DNA of 9,729 nucleotides from JACVRM01 sp046262315 (GCA_046262315.1 JBHEMZ010000076.1:1-9729), one strand, 5' to 3'; shown: positions 1-7,467, numbered from the stretch's first letter. A program made the numbers and translations. The notes: generated by a model not told the origin, from the sequence alone.

Positions 1-1
1 T

Positions 2-2404
2 GAGGAGGAGGGGCTTGCAGCCCGTGTTTTGGAGTCGCTGGACATCACGGTGGAGGAGGTGCGCGCGCAGGTGGCGCGGATCGTCGGCCAGGGCGACGAG
101 GTGACGACCGGGCAGATTCCGTTCACGCCGCGGGCGAAGAAGGTGTTGGAGCTGGCGTTGCGCGAGGCGCTGTCACTGGGGCACAACTACATCGGTACGG
201 AGCACATCCTGCTCGGCCTGGTGCGCGAGAACGAGGGTGTCGCGGCCCGGATCCTGCTCGACTTCGATGCGGATGCGGAGAAAATCCGCAACGAGATCAT
301 CCGCATGCTGTCCGGACCGGGCCGGCGCCAGCAGGGCGGCGGTGGCTCAGGCGAGGGCAAGTCGAAGAGCTCCAAGCTGCTCGACCAGTTCGGGCGCAAC
401 TTCACCAAGCAGGCGAGCGAGGGGAAGCTCGACCCGGTTGTCGGCCGCCAGACCGAGATCGAGCGCATCATGCAGATCCTCTCGCGCCGCCAGAAGAACA
501 ACCCCGTGCTGATCGGCGAGCCCGGCGTCGGCAAGACCGCCGTCGTCGAGGGGCTGGCCCAGCGGATCTCGTCAGGTCAGGTGCCCGAGCTCCTGAAGGG
601 CAAGCAGATTTACTCGCTGGACCTCGCCGCGCTCGTCGCCGGCTCGAAGTACCGCGGCGAGTTCGAGGAACGGCTGAAGAAGGTCATGAAGGAGATCATG
701 CAGCGCGGCGACATCATCCTGTTCATCGACGAGCTGCACAACCTCGTGGGTGCCGGGGCCGCCGAGGGCGCGATCGACGCCGCTTCGATCCTCAAGCCCG
801 CACTCGCACGCGGCGAGCTGCAGACGATCGGCGCGACGACACTCGACGAGTACCGGAAGTACCTCGAGCGCGACGCCGCGCTCGAGCGGCGCTTCCAGCA
901 GATCCGCGTCGAGGAGCCGTCGGTCGACGACACCGTGCAGATCGTCCGCGGCCTGCGCGACCGTTACGAGGCGCACCACCGCTGCAAGATCACGGACGAC
1001 GCGCTGGTCGCGGCCGCTGTGCTCGCCGACCGTTACATCCAGGACCGCCACCTGCCGGACAAGGCGATCGACCTCATCGACGAGGCCGCGTCGCGCATGC
1101 GCATCAAGACGATGTCCGCGCCGCCGCGCTACCGCGAGCTCGAGGAGGAGATCGACCGCGTCCGCAAGGAGAAGGAGGCGTCGATCGAGGCGCAGGAGTT
1201 CGAGAAGGCCGCCTCGCTGCGTGACAAGGAGCGCAAGCTGACGCAGAAGAAGCGCGAGCTCGAGGAGAGCTGGCGCTCCGAGGAGGGGACCGAGCAGCCG
1301 GAGATCGGCGAGGAGGAGATCGCCGACATCGTCTCCATGTGGACGGGCATCCCGGTCTTCAAGCTCACCGAGGCCGAGTCGCAGAAGCTGATCCGCATGG
1401 AGGACGAGCTGCACAAGCGCGTGATCGGTCAGGAGGAGGCGATTGTCGCCGTCTCCAAGGCGATCCGCCGCGCGCGGGCCGGCATCAAGGACCCGAAGCG
1501 GCCGACCGGCTCGTTCATCTTCCTCGGCCCCTCGGGCGTGGGGAAGACCGAGCTAGGGCGCACGCTCGCCGAGTTCCTGTTCGGGGACGAGGACGCGATG
1601 ATCCAGGTCGACATGTCGGAGTACATGGAGAAGCACTCCGTGTCCCGGCTCGTCGGTTCGCCCCCGGGCTACATCGGCTACGACGAGGGCGGCCAGCTCA
1701 CCGAGGCCGTACGGCGGAAGCCTTACTCGGTGGTGCTGCTCGACGAGATCGAGAAGGCGCACCCGGACGTCTTCAACATCCTGCTCCAGATCCTGGAGGA
1801 CGGGAAGCTGACGGACGCCCAGGGGCGCAAGGTCGATTTCCGCAACACGATCGTGATCATGACGTCGAACATCGGCGCCGCTCAAATCTCGAAGAACCAG
1901 TCGCTCGGGTTCACGGTCGGCGACGAGTCGGGCCTGTCCTACGACGACATGAAGGACAGGGTCATGAGCGAGCTCAAGAAAGTCTTCCGGCCCGAGCTCG
2001 TCAACCGCATCGACGAGATCATCGTGTTCCACAAGCTGACGAAGGAGGAGATCCTCCAGATCGTCGAGCTGATGATGCGGCGCCTGCGCGAGCAGATGAC
2101 AACGCACGAGGTGACGATCGAGCTGACCGACGAAGCGAAGGAGCTGCTGGTCGAGAAGGGCTACGACCCGGCCATGGGCGCCCGGCCGCTGCGACGCGCC
2201 ATCCAGCGGCATATCGAGGATCCGCTGGCCGACTTCGTGCTCGGCCGCGAGCTCTCACCCGGCTCGACGATCGTGGTCGCGCGCAAGCCGGAGGCCGAAG
2301 AGGTCGAGATCGAGGTCATCCCGGGCGCTCTCCCCGCGCCCGAGCAGGTCACAGTCCCGCCCGACGAGCCCCAGGGCTCCGCGGAAGACGAAGAGTCCGA
2401 GTAG
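2..2404 (+). CDS. clpC: ATP-dependent Clp protease ATP-binding subunit ClpC (5' end cut by window)
   Basis: This is a Hsp100 AAA+ unfoldase that feeds substrates to the ClpP peptidase in the cytoplasm. The frame is open to the window edge, and its first visible residues match the end of the first Clp-N repeat. The TTG at 29 is therefore internal, and about 39 N-terminal residues lie upstream (estimated against mycobacterial ClpC1 from memory). Counting visible residues: the second Clp-N repeat is near 35-100. NBD1 has Walker A GEPGVGKT at 172-179 and Walker B IDELHN at D243/E244. A coiled UVR-like middle domain, rich in Glu, Lys and Arg, spans about 380-425. NBD2 has Walker A GPSGVGKT from 509 and Walker B LLDEIEKAH at D581/E582. 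The sensor-2 motif GARPLRR lies near nt 2176-2196. An acidic tail ends the protein. The UVR middle domain and the Clp-N repeats favour ClpC over ClpB or ClpA. An intrinsic terminator follows the stop. Confidence 0.97.
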   Translation, partial: EEEGLAARVLESLDITVEEVRAQVARIVGQGDEVTTGQIPFTPRAKKVLELALREALSLGHNYIGTEHILLGLVRENEGVAARILLDFDADAEKIRNEIIRMLSGPGRRQQGGGGSGEGKSKSSKLLDQFGRNFTKQASEGKLDPVVGRQTEIERIMQILSRRQKNNPVLIGEPGVGKTAVVEGLAQRISSGQVPELLKGKQIYSLDLAALVAGSKYRGEFEERLKKVMKEIMQRGDIILFIDELHNLVGAGAAEGAIDAASILKPALARGELQTIGATTLDEYRKYLERDAALERRFQQIRVEEPSVDDTVQIVRGLRDRYEAHHRCKITDDALVAAAVLADRYIQDRHLPDKAIDLIDEAASRMRIKTMSAPPRYRELEEEIDRVRKEKEASIEAQEFEKAASLRDKERKLTQKKRELEESWRSEEGTEQPEIGEEEIADIVSMWTGIPVFKLTEAESQKLIRMEDELHKRVIGQEEAIVAVSKAIRRARAGIKDPKRPTGSFIFLGPSGVGKTELGRTLAEFLFGDEDAMIQVDMSEYMEKHSVSRLVGSPPGYIGYDEGGQLTEAVRRKPYSVVLLDEIEKAHPDVFNILLQILEDGKLTDAQGRKVDFRNTIVIMTSNIGAAQISKNQSLGFTVGDESGLSYDDMKDRVMSELKKVFRPELVNRIDEIIVFHKLTKEEILQIVELMMRRLREQMTTHEVTIELTDEAKELLVEKGYDPAMGARPLRRAIQRHIEDPLADFVLGRELSPGSTIVVARKPEAEEVEIEVIPGALPAPEQVTVPPDEPQGSAEDEESE

Positions 2405-2423
2405 ACGCACTCGTCGGTGGTTT

Positions 2424-2456
2424 GAGCGGCGGCCGGGAGGCCGCCGCTCGCGTTTT
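2424..2456 (+). terminator. Rho-independent terminator of clpC
   Basis: An 11-bp perfect GC stem (2424-2434 with 2439-2449) closes a GGGA tetraloop and is followed within 3 nt by a TTTT tract. It begins 19 nt after the clpC stop. On the minus strand no T-run follows the hairpin, so it serves clpC rather than the convergent aminotransferase remnant. Confidence 0.88.
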
Positions 2457-2465
2457 CTGAAAGCG

Positions 2466-3625
2466 TCAGGCTTCGGCCGCGGCGAGGGCGCGGCGTACGC
2501 GGTCTCCCAGCAGCTCGAGGCGCTCGACGGGCTCGTTGCTGAAGACGAAGCGGACGTGCCGGTCCGCGACCTCGCCGCCCCACCCGCGCATCGGCGTGGC
2601 GGCGACCTTCTGCTCGAGAAGGCGGGCCGAGACCTCAGCGCAGTCCAGCCCCAGCGCCGCGACGTCCAGCAGCAGCGACCACGCGCCTTCCGGGCGCACG
2701 CCGGGCAGCCCGTCGAGCTGCTCGAGCTCGCGTCGCGGCGCCGCAGCCACTCCGCGTTCGCCGTGGCCAGATCCTCGTCGGGCGCACCGAGGGCGACGCG
2801 GGCGCCGATCTGGGCGAAGCCGCTCGCCACCAGGCCGTTGTAGATGTGGACGGGGGAGACGTCGTTCACGAGTTCCCCCGGCGCGACCACCCAGCCGACC
2901 CGCCAGGCGATCATGCGCTGCTCGAGCGACGGCGCGCCGACGGTGACGGTGCGGTCCCGCATCTCGGGGAGCCCGGCGGGTTGGCGGACCGGCAGGCCGT
3001 CGAAGAGCACGCCCTCGTAGCCGCCCCAGTAGAGGAGCCACAGGTCGCGCTCGCGGCAGAGGGACGCGAACGCGTCGAGCTCCTGCTCGTTCGCGACCCA
3101 GCCGGACGGGAATGACGCGTTGTTCAGGAAGAGCACTCGCGTGCGGTCGGTCACCGCAGCACGTAGCCGGTCGGGGTCTAGAGCCCACCGGCCCCGATCG
3201 ACGTGGAGAGGCGCGAGCCGGGGAACCGCGCCGACGAGCCTCACCCGGTTGAGCATGCCGGCGTAGGTCGGGTCGGTGAGCACAACCTCGTCGCCGGGGT
3301 CGGTCAGGCAGAAGAGCGCGTCGAGCATCGCGTCGCCTTCTCCACAGGTGATCACGATCTCGCGCCGCCCGTCGTTAGCGCGGCCCTCCCCGCCGCTCGA
3401 TATGGGCCGCCACCACGTCCTTCAGGTCGTCGCGGCCTGTGAAAGGCAGCCAGCTGTCGCGTCGTCCTCCCCGATCGCCGCTCGCGTCGCCTCCATTGCC
3501 GCCACCGGCGGCGGGATGTCCGTGTCGAGGTTCTCCAGACGCAGGACCTCGGGGTCGTCGCCGGCCGCTGCTGCGACGCGGTCGATGTTGAATCCCGGGA
3601 TGTGCTCGAGCCGACGCACGCCCAT
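2466..3625 (-). pseudogene. Class I/II PLP-dependent aminotransferase, frameshifted and without catalytic lysine
   Basis: A complete fold-type I aminotransferase of about 386 residues can be read only by changing frame three times. The ATG at 3625 opens a frame that reaches IGEDDA and stops at 3422 after 67 codons. Another frame continues SWLPFTGRDDLKDVV until a stop near 3377. A third carries the core, including VITCGEGDAMLDALF and RMIAWRVGWVVAPGE. A fourth segment carries ELEQLDGLPGV to the stop at 2466. The breaks lie near 3452-3462, 3383-3394 and 2726-2736. Each is explained by a single-base indel, and the net effect is one missing base. The core is also damaged by substitution: the position expected for the Schiff-base lysine before RMIAWRVGW is Leu (CTC, 2924-2926), and the usual Asp before the YE motif reads WGGYE. 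It lies 11 nt behind the membrane-protein gene, so the two were probably an operon. A sequencing artefact could explain the indels but not the lost residues. Confidence 0.85.
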
Positions 3626-3636
3626 CGGAGAACACC

Positions 3637-4488
3637 CTAATTCGACAAATCGCGCCGCGCGCGCTGACTGAACCACGCCGCTCCGAGCACGGCGGGGATC
3701 GACGCCACCGAGGCGACGTAGACGATCGCGGCGGGGTTGCCGCCCGTGAACGTCTCCGACAGCCGGGCCGCCGAGAACAGGTGGGACAGCGTCACCGCCG
3801 CCCCCGGCGCGACCGCGATGCGAACGCGGCGCCAGTCGCGCTCCACGAGCGCCCATCCGAAGGTGGCCGCGAAGGTCAGGGGCCACGTGCCGACGATCGC
3901 CGCCGAGACGGGCGTCAGGTGCCACGGCCAGCGCGTCGCGAGCGCGCCGTCCGGGTCGAAAAAGAGCCACAGCCCGACGACGGTGAGACCCGCTGCTGTG
4001 GCGGCGAACAGGGCTCGGGTCACGGGGGTCAGCGGTTCCTCGACGCGCCAGGTCGCCCGGCCGGCGCGCCGCTCGTGCGCGATCAATACGGCGAGCACGG
4101 CCGGAGGGAGGGTGACGTAGACGACGAGCCACACCCAGGCGACGACCTGCTGCAGCCCGCTGCCGCTCGCCAGGTGGAAGTCGTTCACGAAGCGCAGCGT
4201 CGCGATCAGGTTCGTGACCAGGAGGACGAAGGCGGTCGCGAGCACGATGCGAGAACGCGGCCAGAGGCCGTCGCGCAGCACGAGTGCGAGGCCGAGCGCG
4301 GCCCCGGCGAGGTAACCGGCGCCGATGAAGGCGGCCGTGAGCGGGACCTTGATCGTCCAGGCGAAGTTTTCGCCGAGTGACCGCGGCGCCAGGAAGAGGC
4401 CCGCGCCCGTTCCGACCGTCACGGCGAAGCCGATCACGACCAGAACGCGTCCGTACCACGCGATCGGGAGCGACCGGTTCGAGCCCAC
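3637..4488 (-). CDS. Polytopic integral membrane protein of unknown function
   Basis: The 283-residue product has about eight hydrophobic segments, near residues 12-35, 43-70, 79-100, 112-140, 158-180, 190-215, 223-243 and 253-275, joined by short Arg-rich loops. I see no soluble domain, signal-peptidase site, transporter signature or catalytic motif, and I do not recognise the family. A GTG at 4488 is used as the start. No Shine-Dalgarno precedes it, but a -10-like GAGAAT sits exactly 6 nt upstream, which fits leaderless translation. The gene is divergent from the EamA transporter across only 50 bp and lies 11 nt upstream of the aminotransferase remnant, so it is the first gene of that former operon. 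Aromatic residues and conserved-looking loops (RFVNDFHLASGSGLQQ, FDPDGALATRWPWHLTP) make it a real protein rather than a shadow frame. No function is proposed. Confidence 0.8.
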   Translation of the reverse strand: MGSNRSLPIAWYGRVLVVIGFAVTVGTGAGLFLAPRSLGENFAWTIKVPLTAAFIGAGYLAGAALGLALVLRDGLWPRSRIVLATAFVLLVTNLIATLRFVNDFHLASGSGLQQVVAWVWLVVYVTLPPAVLAVLIAHERRAGRATWRVEEPLTPVTRALFAATAAGLTVVGLWLFFDPDGALATRWPWHLTPVSAAIVGTWPLTFAATFGWALVERDWRRVRIAVAPGAAVTLSHLFSAARLSETFTGGNPAAIVYVASVASIPAVLGAAWFSQRARRDLSN

Positions 4489-4494
4489 GAGGGG

Positions 4495-4500
4495 ATTCTC
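4495..4500 (-). promoter_or_regulatory. Probable leaderless -10 box for the membrane-protein gene
   Basis: On the minus strand the hexamer GAGAAT (4 of 6 matches to TATAAT, with the conserved A at position 2 and T at position 6) ends 6 nt before the GTG start at 4488. That places transcription initiation at or next to the start codon. There is no Shine-Dalgarno, which is consistent. I see no clear -35. Confidence 0.4.
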
Positions 4501-4526
4501 TGCTCTGTCGGCGGAGGCGGCGCGAC

Positions 4527-4532
4527 TAGCCT
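4527..4532 (+). promoter_or_regulatory. Probable leaderless -10 box for the EamA transporter gene
   Basis: TAGCCT fits the actinobacterial TANNNT -10 pattern and ends exactly 6 nt before the GTG at 4539, which is the geometry of leaderless genes. No Shine-Dalgarno is present. It lies back to back with the minus-strand -10 candidate at 4495-4500, so the two promoters occupy a 50-bp divergent gap. Confidence 0.5.
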
Positions 4533-4538
4533 GCGCCG

Positions 4539-5453
4539 GTGCGCCTCGCGGCTCTCGACCAGCGACCCGAGCTCGCCGCGCTCGCCGGTGCGGTCGCGAT
4601 CGCGTTTTCGGGCATCCTCTTCCGCCTCGCTGACGTCTCGGCCTCGACAGGTGCCGTGTGGCGCTGCGTGTGGGCGCTGCCGCCTCTCTACCTGCTCGCG
4701 AAGATCGAGGACCGGCGTTTCGGTCGTCGGCCCCGCCGCGCGCGACGACTGGCCTGGGCCGCCGGGCTCTTCTTCGCGGCCGACCTCGTGCTCTGGCACC
4801 ACGCCATCGACGCGGTCGGCGCCGGCCTTGCGACCGTGCTCGGCAACACCCAGGTGCTCATGGTCGGCGTGCTCGCCTGGGCTCTCCTCGGCGAGCGGCC
4901 GTCCGGCCGCGCGCTCGCCTCCATCCCGGTCGCGTTCGCGGGCGTCCTGCTCATCTCCGGAGTGCTGGAGGAGGACGCCTACGGCGACAACCCCGTGCTG
5001 GGCGCCATCTTCGGGATCGGCACCGGGATCGCGTACTCCGCGTTCCTGCTCACGCTGCGGCAGGGCAGTGCCGACCTGCGCCGCACCGCCGGGCCCCTCT
5101 TCGACGCAACCCTCGCTTCGGCGCTCGGTGCGCTCGTGCTCGGCGCCGCCTCGCGCGACTTCGACCCGCTCCCGTCCTGGCAGGCGCAGGCCTGGCTCGT
5201 CGTGCTGGCGCTCAGCGCGCAGGTGCTCGGCTGGCTGCTCATCGCCCGCTCGCTGCCGCGCCTGCCCGCCGTGCTCACCTCCGTCCTGCTGATGCTTCAG
5301 CCGGTGCTCGCCGTCCTGCTCGCGGCGGTGCTCGTCGACGAGGCGCCGTCCGCACTCCAGCTCGGCGGCGCGGCGCTCATCCTCGCGAGCCTGCTGCTGG
5401 CCTCGATGCGCCGACGCGAGCGGGCGGCCGCGGCCGCGGTGGAGGCAGTTTGA
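4539..5453 (+). CDS. EamA/DMT-family transporter
   Basis: This is a 304-residue inner-membrane permease with the duplicated EamA architecture: two repeats (about residues 8-135 and 148-285) of roughly five helices each, ten in all. Family hallmarks are visible: the first repeat contains ADLVLWHHAIDAVGAGLATVL and ends with LGERPSGRALASIPVAFAG. The second repeat ends with a long hydrophobic helix after VDEAPSALQLGG. The C-terminus is a short Arg/Ala-rich cytoplasmic tail. DMT proteins export or exchange small metabolites such as amino acids or related compounds, and the substrate cannot be read from the sequence. The GTG start at 4539 is supported by the TAGCCT -10 six nt upstream. Its stop overlaps the start of the next small gene by 4 nt (TTGA), suggesting translational coupling. 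Confidence 0.92.
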   Translation: MRLAALDQRPELAALAGAVAIAFSGILFRLADVSASTGAVWRCVWALPPLYLLAKIEDRRFGRRPRRARRLAWAAGLFFAADLVLWHHAIDAVGAGLATVLGNTQVLMVGVLAWALLGERPSGRALASIPVAFAGVLLISGVLEEDAYGDNPVLGAIFGIGTGIAYSAFLLTLRQGSADLRRTAGPLFDATLASALGALVLGAASRDFDPLPSWQAQAWLVVLALSAQVLGWLLIARSLPRLPAVLTSVLLMLQPVLAVLLAAVLVDEAPSALQLGGAALILASLLLASMRRRERAAAAAVEAV

Positions 5454-5680
5454 GCGTTTTCCTCCGCAGCCGGCCGGGTACGCCACGCGCGATGGCCGTC
5501 CAGGAAGTCGGACACGCGGCGCTTCACCGCTGGCGCGAGGAGATCGCCGAACGTGTCGCGCCCGCCGTGGGAAAGCGGACGCCGCTCGCCGAGGACTGGA
5601 TCCGCACGGCGCTCGGTCTGCTCTTCCTGGCGCTCGCCGTCCGCTACATCGCGCGCACCCTGGCCGGCACCCGCGGCTGA
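5450..5680 (+). CDS. Small single-pass membrane protein, coupled to the transporter
   Basis: The frame beginning with TTG at 5450 overlaps the transporter stop as TTGA and encodes 76 residues; an internal ATG at 5492 would give 62. The first part is polar and probably helical (around HRWREEIAERVAPAV). The end holds one predicted transmembrane helix (TALGLLFLALAVRYIARTL) followed by a positively charged tail. It has no recognisable domain. The overlap suggests re-initiation after the transporter, which makes an accessory or unrelated small membrane protein possible. I see no strong Shine-Dalgarno before either start, so the start is uncertain. The hydrophobic helix followed at once by a stop makes a chance frame less likely but does not exclude it. 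Confidence 0.6.
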   Translation: MSVFLRSRPGTPRAMAVQEVGHAALHRWREEIAERVAPAVGKRTPLAEDWIRTALGLLFLALAVRYIARTLAGTRG

Positions 5681-5830
5681 CCGTGGCGAATCTGCCTAGC
5701 TACCCCGTAGACGCCGCTGAGCGCGAGCGGCTGGCCGGACCGCCCGGCGACGCGGTCGGATACTGGCGTTTCCCGGTGGCCCACCACGGATACGAACGTC
5801 AGCACACGCAACCGAGGAGAGGAGAGGGAG
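5681..5830 (+). other. Intergenic leader of the 5831 gene, with hairpin and strong ribosome binding site
   Basis: This 150-nt stretch has no convincing gene. It contains a 6-bp inverted repeat (GCCGCT 5713-5718 with AGCGGC 5726-5731, 7-nt loop) that lacks a T-run and so is not a standard terminator. Just before the ATG at 5831 is a purine-rich Shine-Dalgarno region (GGAGAGG within 5816-5830), so unlike its leaderless neighbours the next gene has a translated leader. I could not identify a clear -10/-35 pair. The region may be a transcribed leader from the upstream pair or hold a weak promoter. Confidence 0.4.
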
Positions 5831-6331
5831 ATGGCGGAGCTGACGACGCTCGAGTCGAAACTGGCCGAGGTGACCGGCTTGGCGATGGCCGCGCAGGACC
5901 TGACGAAGAAGGTCGCGAAGCTCGTCGAGGAGGAGGGCGAGCACCAGGATCTCGTCCGGGCGCTCGAGCACATGCGTGAGGAAGCGGCGGAAACGGAGCG
6001 CCGCTGCACCGAGGTCGCGGACGGCCTCGACGGTAAGAAGACCGCCGTGCTCGAGAAGGCACGCGAGACCAAGCAGGAAGCCGCCGAGATGGCCTCCACG
6101 TATATGGGCGACGACGCCGATGCGCTCGACGGGTTCGAGTTCATGACGATGGCCGAGGCCGGGGAGGTCGGACACTGGGCGATCGTCCAGGAGCTCGCGC
6201 AGAAGGCGGCGCAACCCGACCTGCGGCAGCTCGCCGAGTGGGCCAAGCCGATCCAGCAGCGGCATTTCGAGCAGACTCTGCAGGGGTCGCTCGAGCTGGC
6301 GCGGTCGGAGGATCCGAACGCACCCGAGTAA
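5831..6331 (+). CDS. All-helical hypothetical protein, possibly a ferritin-like bundle
   Basis: A 166-residue soluble, acidic protein with a strong Shine-Dalgarno. I do not recognise it with certainty. The composition is almost entirely helix-forming: a long amphipathic stretch at about 5-85 rich in Ala, Glu, Lys and Leu, a linker near 88-102 (YMGDDADALDGFEF), then two helices at about 103-160. Glu/His pairs recur on the helices: E37-H38, E46-H47, an ExxH at E112/H115, and H145/E147. That pattern is reminiscent of ferritin-like or DUF892-type four-helix bundles, some of which bind metal, but the canonical paired ExxH motifs are not complete. It could equally be a purely structural coiled coil. 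It has no signal peptide or membrane segment. The gene is convergent with the hydroxy-acid oxidase gene, only 15 nt separating the two stops. Confidence 0.8.
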   Translation: MAELTTLESKLAEVTGLAMAAQDLTKKVAKLVEEEGEHQDLVRALEHMREEAAETERRCTEVADGLDGKKTAVLEKARETKQEAAEMASTYMGDDADALDGFEFMTMAEAGEVGHWAIVQELAQKAAQPDLRQLAEWAKPIQQRHFEQTLQGSLELARSEDPNAPE

Positions 6332-6340
6332 GCGCTCGGG
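6323..6340. terminator. Weak hairpin between convergent genes
   Basis: CCCGAG (6323-6328) and CTCGGG (6335-6340) form a perfect 6-bp stem around a TAAGCG loop that contains the stop codon of the upstream gene. It lies at the convergence of the helical-protein and hydroxy-acid oxidase genes. There is no T-run on either strand, so a terminator role is only suggested by position. Confidence 0.25.
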
Positions 6341-6346
6341 ATCGCC

Positions 6347-7411
6347 TTAGCGGGACGCGGGCGCGACGTGCGCCCGCGTGACGGCGTCCGGTGTGGGGCA
6401 GCCGAGCAACGCGAGCCCGAGCGCCATTTCGTCGCGTAGCAGGTCGAGCACGTGCCGGACGCCGTCGTCGCCCGCCGCTGCGAGCCCGTAGAGCGCTGCA
6501 CGCCCCACGAGGGCCGCGCGGGCCCCGAGCGCGAGCGCCTTGAGGACGTCACTGCCCCGCCGCACGCCGCCGTCGATCAGCACCACGGCGCGCCCGTCCA
6601 CCGCGTCCACGACCTCGGGCAGCGCATCCAGCGTTGCCGCCACGCCGTCGAGCTGGCGGCCGCCGTGGTTCGAGACGACGAGGCCGTCGGCGCCGTGCTC
6701 GCACGCGAGTTCCGCGTCCTCGGCCGTCAGGACGCCTTTCAGCACCACGGGCAGTCGCGAGCAGGAGCGCAGCCACTCGAGGTCGCGCCACGTGAGCTGG
6801 CGGTCGACGATCGCCCCGAGACCCGGCCCCGAATCGGTTGGTCGCGGCACCTTCGGGGAGATGCAAGGGAGCGGCAGGTCGGGCGGAATCGCGAAGCGTG
6901 TGAGCAGGTCGCGCTCCCGCCGGCCCGCGACCGGCAGGTCGACGGTGAGCACGATCGCTCCGTAGCCGGTGGCCGCGGCCTCCTCCACCAGCTCCCGCGT
7001 GAACCCCCGATCGTCCGACCAGTAGAGCTGCAGCCATCGGGCCGCGCCCGGCACGTCCGCCGCGAGCTCCGCAGGACGGAGCGAGCCGAGCGTCGAGAGG
7101 CACATGACCGTTCCCGCGCCGGCGGCGGCGCGCGCGGTGGCCTGCTCTCCATCCGGGTGCACAAGCCGCTGGAATGCCGTCGGCGCCACTAGCACCGGCA
7201 TTGAGACCTCCGCTCCGAGCACTTCGCAGCGCGTGGACACCTGGCTCACGTCGACGAGCACGCGGGGGCGCAGGCACCAGCGCCCGAACGCCGCGCGGTT
7301 CTCGCGCAGCGTCCACTCGTCGCCGAAGCCGCCGGCCACGTAGCCGTAAACCGCCGTGTCCAGGGCGCGCTCGGCGGCCCGTTCGTAGTCGTCGAGATTG
7401 ACGGGCTCCAC
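6347..7411 (-). CDS. FMN-dependent alpha-hydroxy-acid oxidase/dehydrogenase
   Basis: This is a 354-residue member of the glycolate oxidase / L-lactate dehydrogenase (LldD) / mandelate dehydrogenase family, which oxidises (S)-2-hydroxy acids to 2-keto acids on FMN. The whole active-site set known from glycolate oxidase is present in order: Y24 (YGYVAGG), Y130 (QLYW), D158 (TVDLP), K225 (VVLKGV), H249 and R252 (SNHGGRQLD). The phosphate-binding DGGVRRGSDVLKALALGA and a GR motif follow. The stretch between FAIPP and the LTWRDLEWL helix is short, so there is no sign of the membrane-binding loop of LldD-type enzymes. Oxidase, monooxygenase and dehydrogenase cannot be told apart here, nor can the substrate. 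The GTG at 7411 is chosen because family homology begins there; an extension to 7552 is Ser/Pro/Arg-rich and would run through the radA promoter and start. It is divergent from radA across 65 bp. Confidence 0.93.
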   Translation of the reverse strand: MEPVNLDDYERAAERALDTAVYGYVAGGFGDEWTLRENRAAFGRWCLRPRVLVDVSQVSTRCEVLGAEVSMPVLVAPTAFQRLVHPDGEQATARAAAGAGTVMCLSTLGSLRPAELAADVPGAARWLQLYWSDDRGFTRELVEEAAATGYGAIVLTVDLPVAGRRERDLLTRFAIPPDLPLPCISPKVPRPTDSGPGLGAIVDRQLTWRDLEWLRSCSRLPVVLKGVLTAEDAELACEHGADGLVVSNHGGRQLDGVAATLDALPEVVDAVDGRAVVLIDGGVRRGSDVLKALALGARAALVGRAALYGLAAAGDDGVRHVLDLLRDEMALGLALLGCPTPDAVTRAHVAPASR

Positions 7412-7461
7412 ACGAGAAGCTTGGCACGAAGTCGACACATCTCGGCGTCGGATTGCGTCCC

Positions 7462-7467
7462 TAGACT
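7462..7467 (+). promoter_or_regulatory. Probable -10 box of radA
   Basis: TAGACT matches TANNNT and ends 9 nt before the radA ATG. No Shine-Dalgarno lies between, so a leaderless or nearly leaderless mRNA is likely. A good -35 at the usual distance is not evident. The same 65-bp gap must also hold the promoter of the divergent hydroxy-acid oxidase gene, for which I could not find a clear -10. Confidence 0.45.

Noticed and set aside
29..31. TTG as the start of clpC
   Set aside because: The frame is open to base 2 and the residues before the TTG match the ClpC N-terminal domain, so the gene starts upstream of the window.
572..1414. Long open frame opposite clpC on the minus strand
   Set aside because: It is a low-complexity Leu/Arg/Asp-rich shadow caused by high GC on the antisense of a certain gene.
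2255..2465. C-terminal extension of the aminotransferase frame into clpC
   Set aside because: This is the out-of-frame tail after the third frameshift. True homology ends at the stop at 2466 in the neighbouring frame.
4434..5486. 350-codon minus-strand frame opposite the EamA transporter
   Set aside because: It is rich in Arg, Glu, Gln and Gly without hydrophobic-core periodicity, and lies antisense to a clear ten-helix transporter.
5683..5979. GTG frame reading MANLPSYPVDAAERERL in the gap before 5831
   Set aside because: It has no Shine-Dalgarno and no recognisable motif, and it runs out of frame deep into the 5831 gene, which has a strong ribosome binding site.
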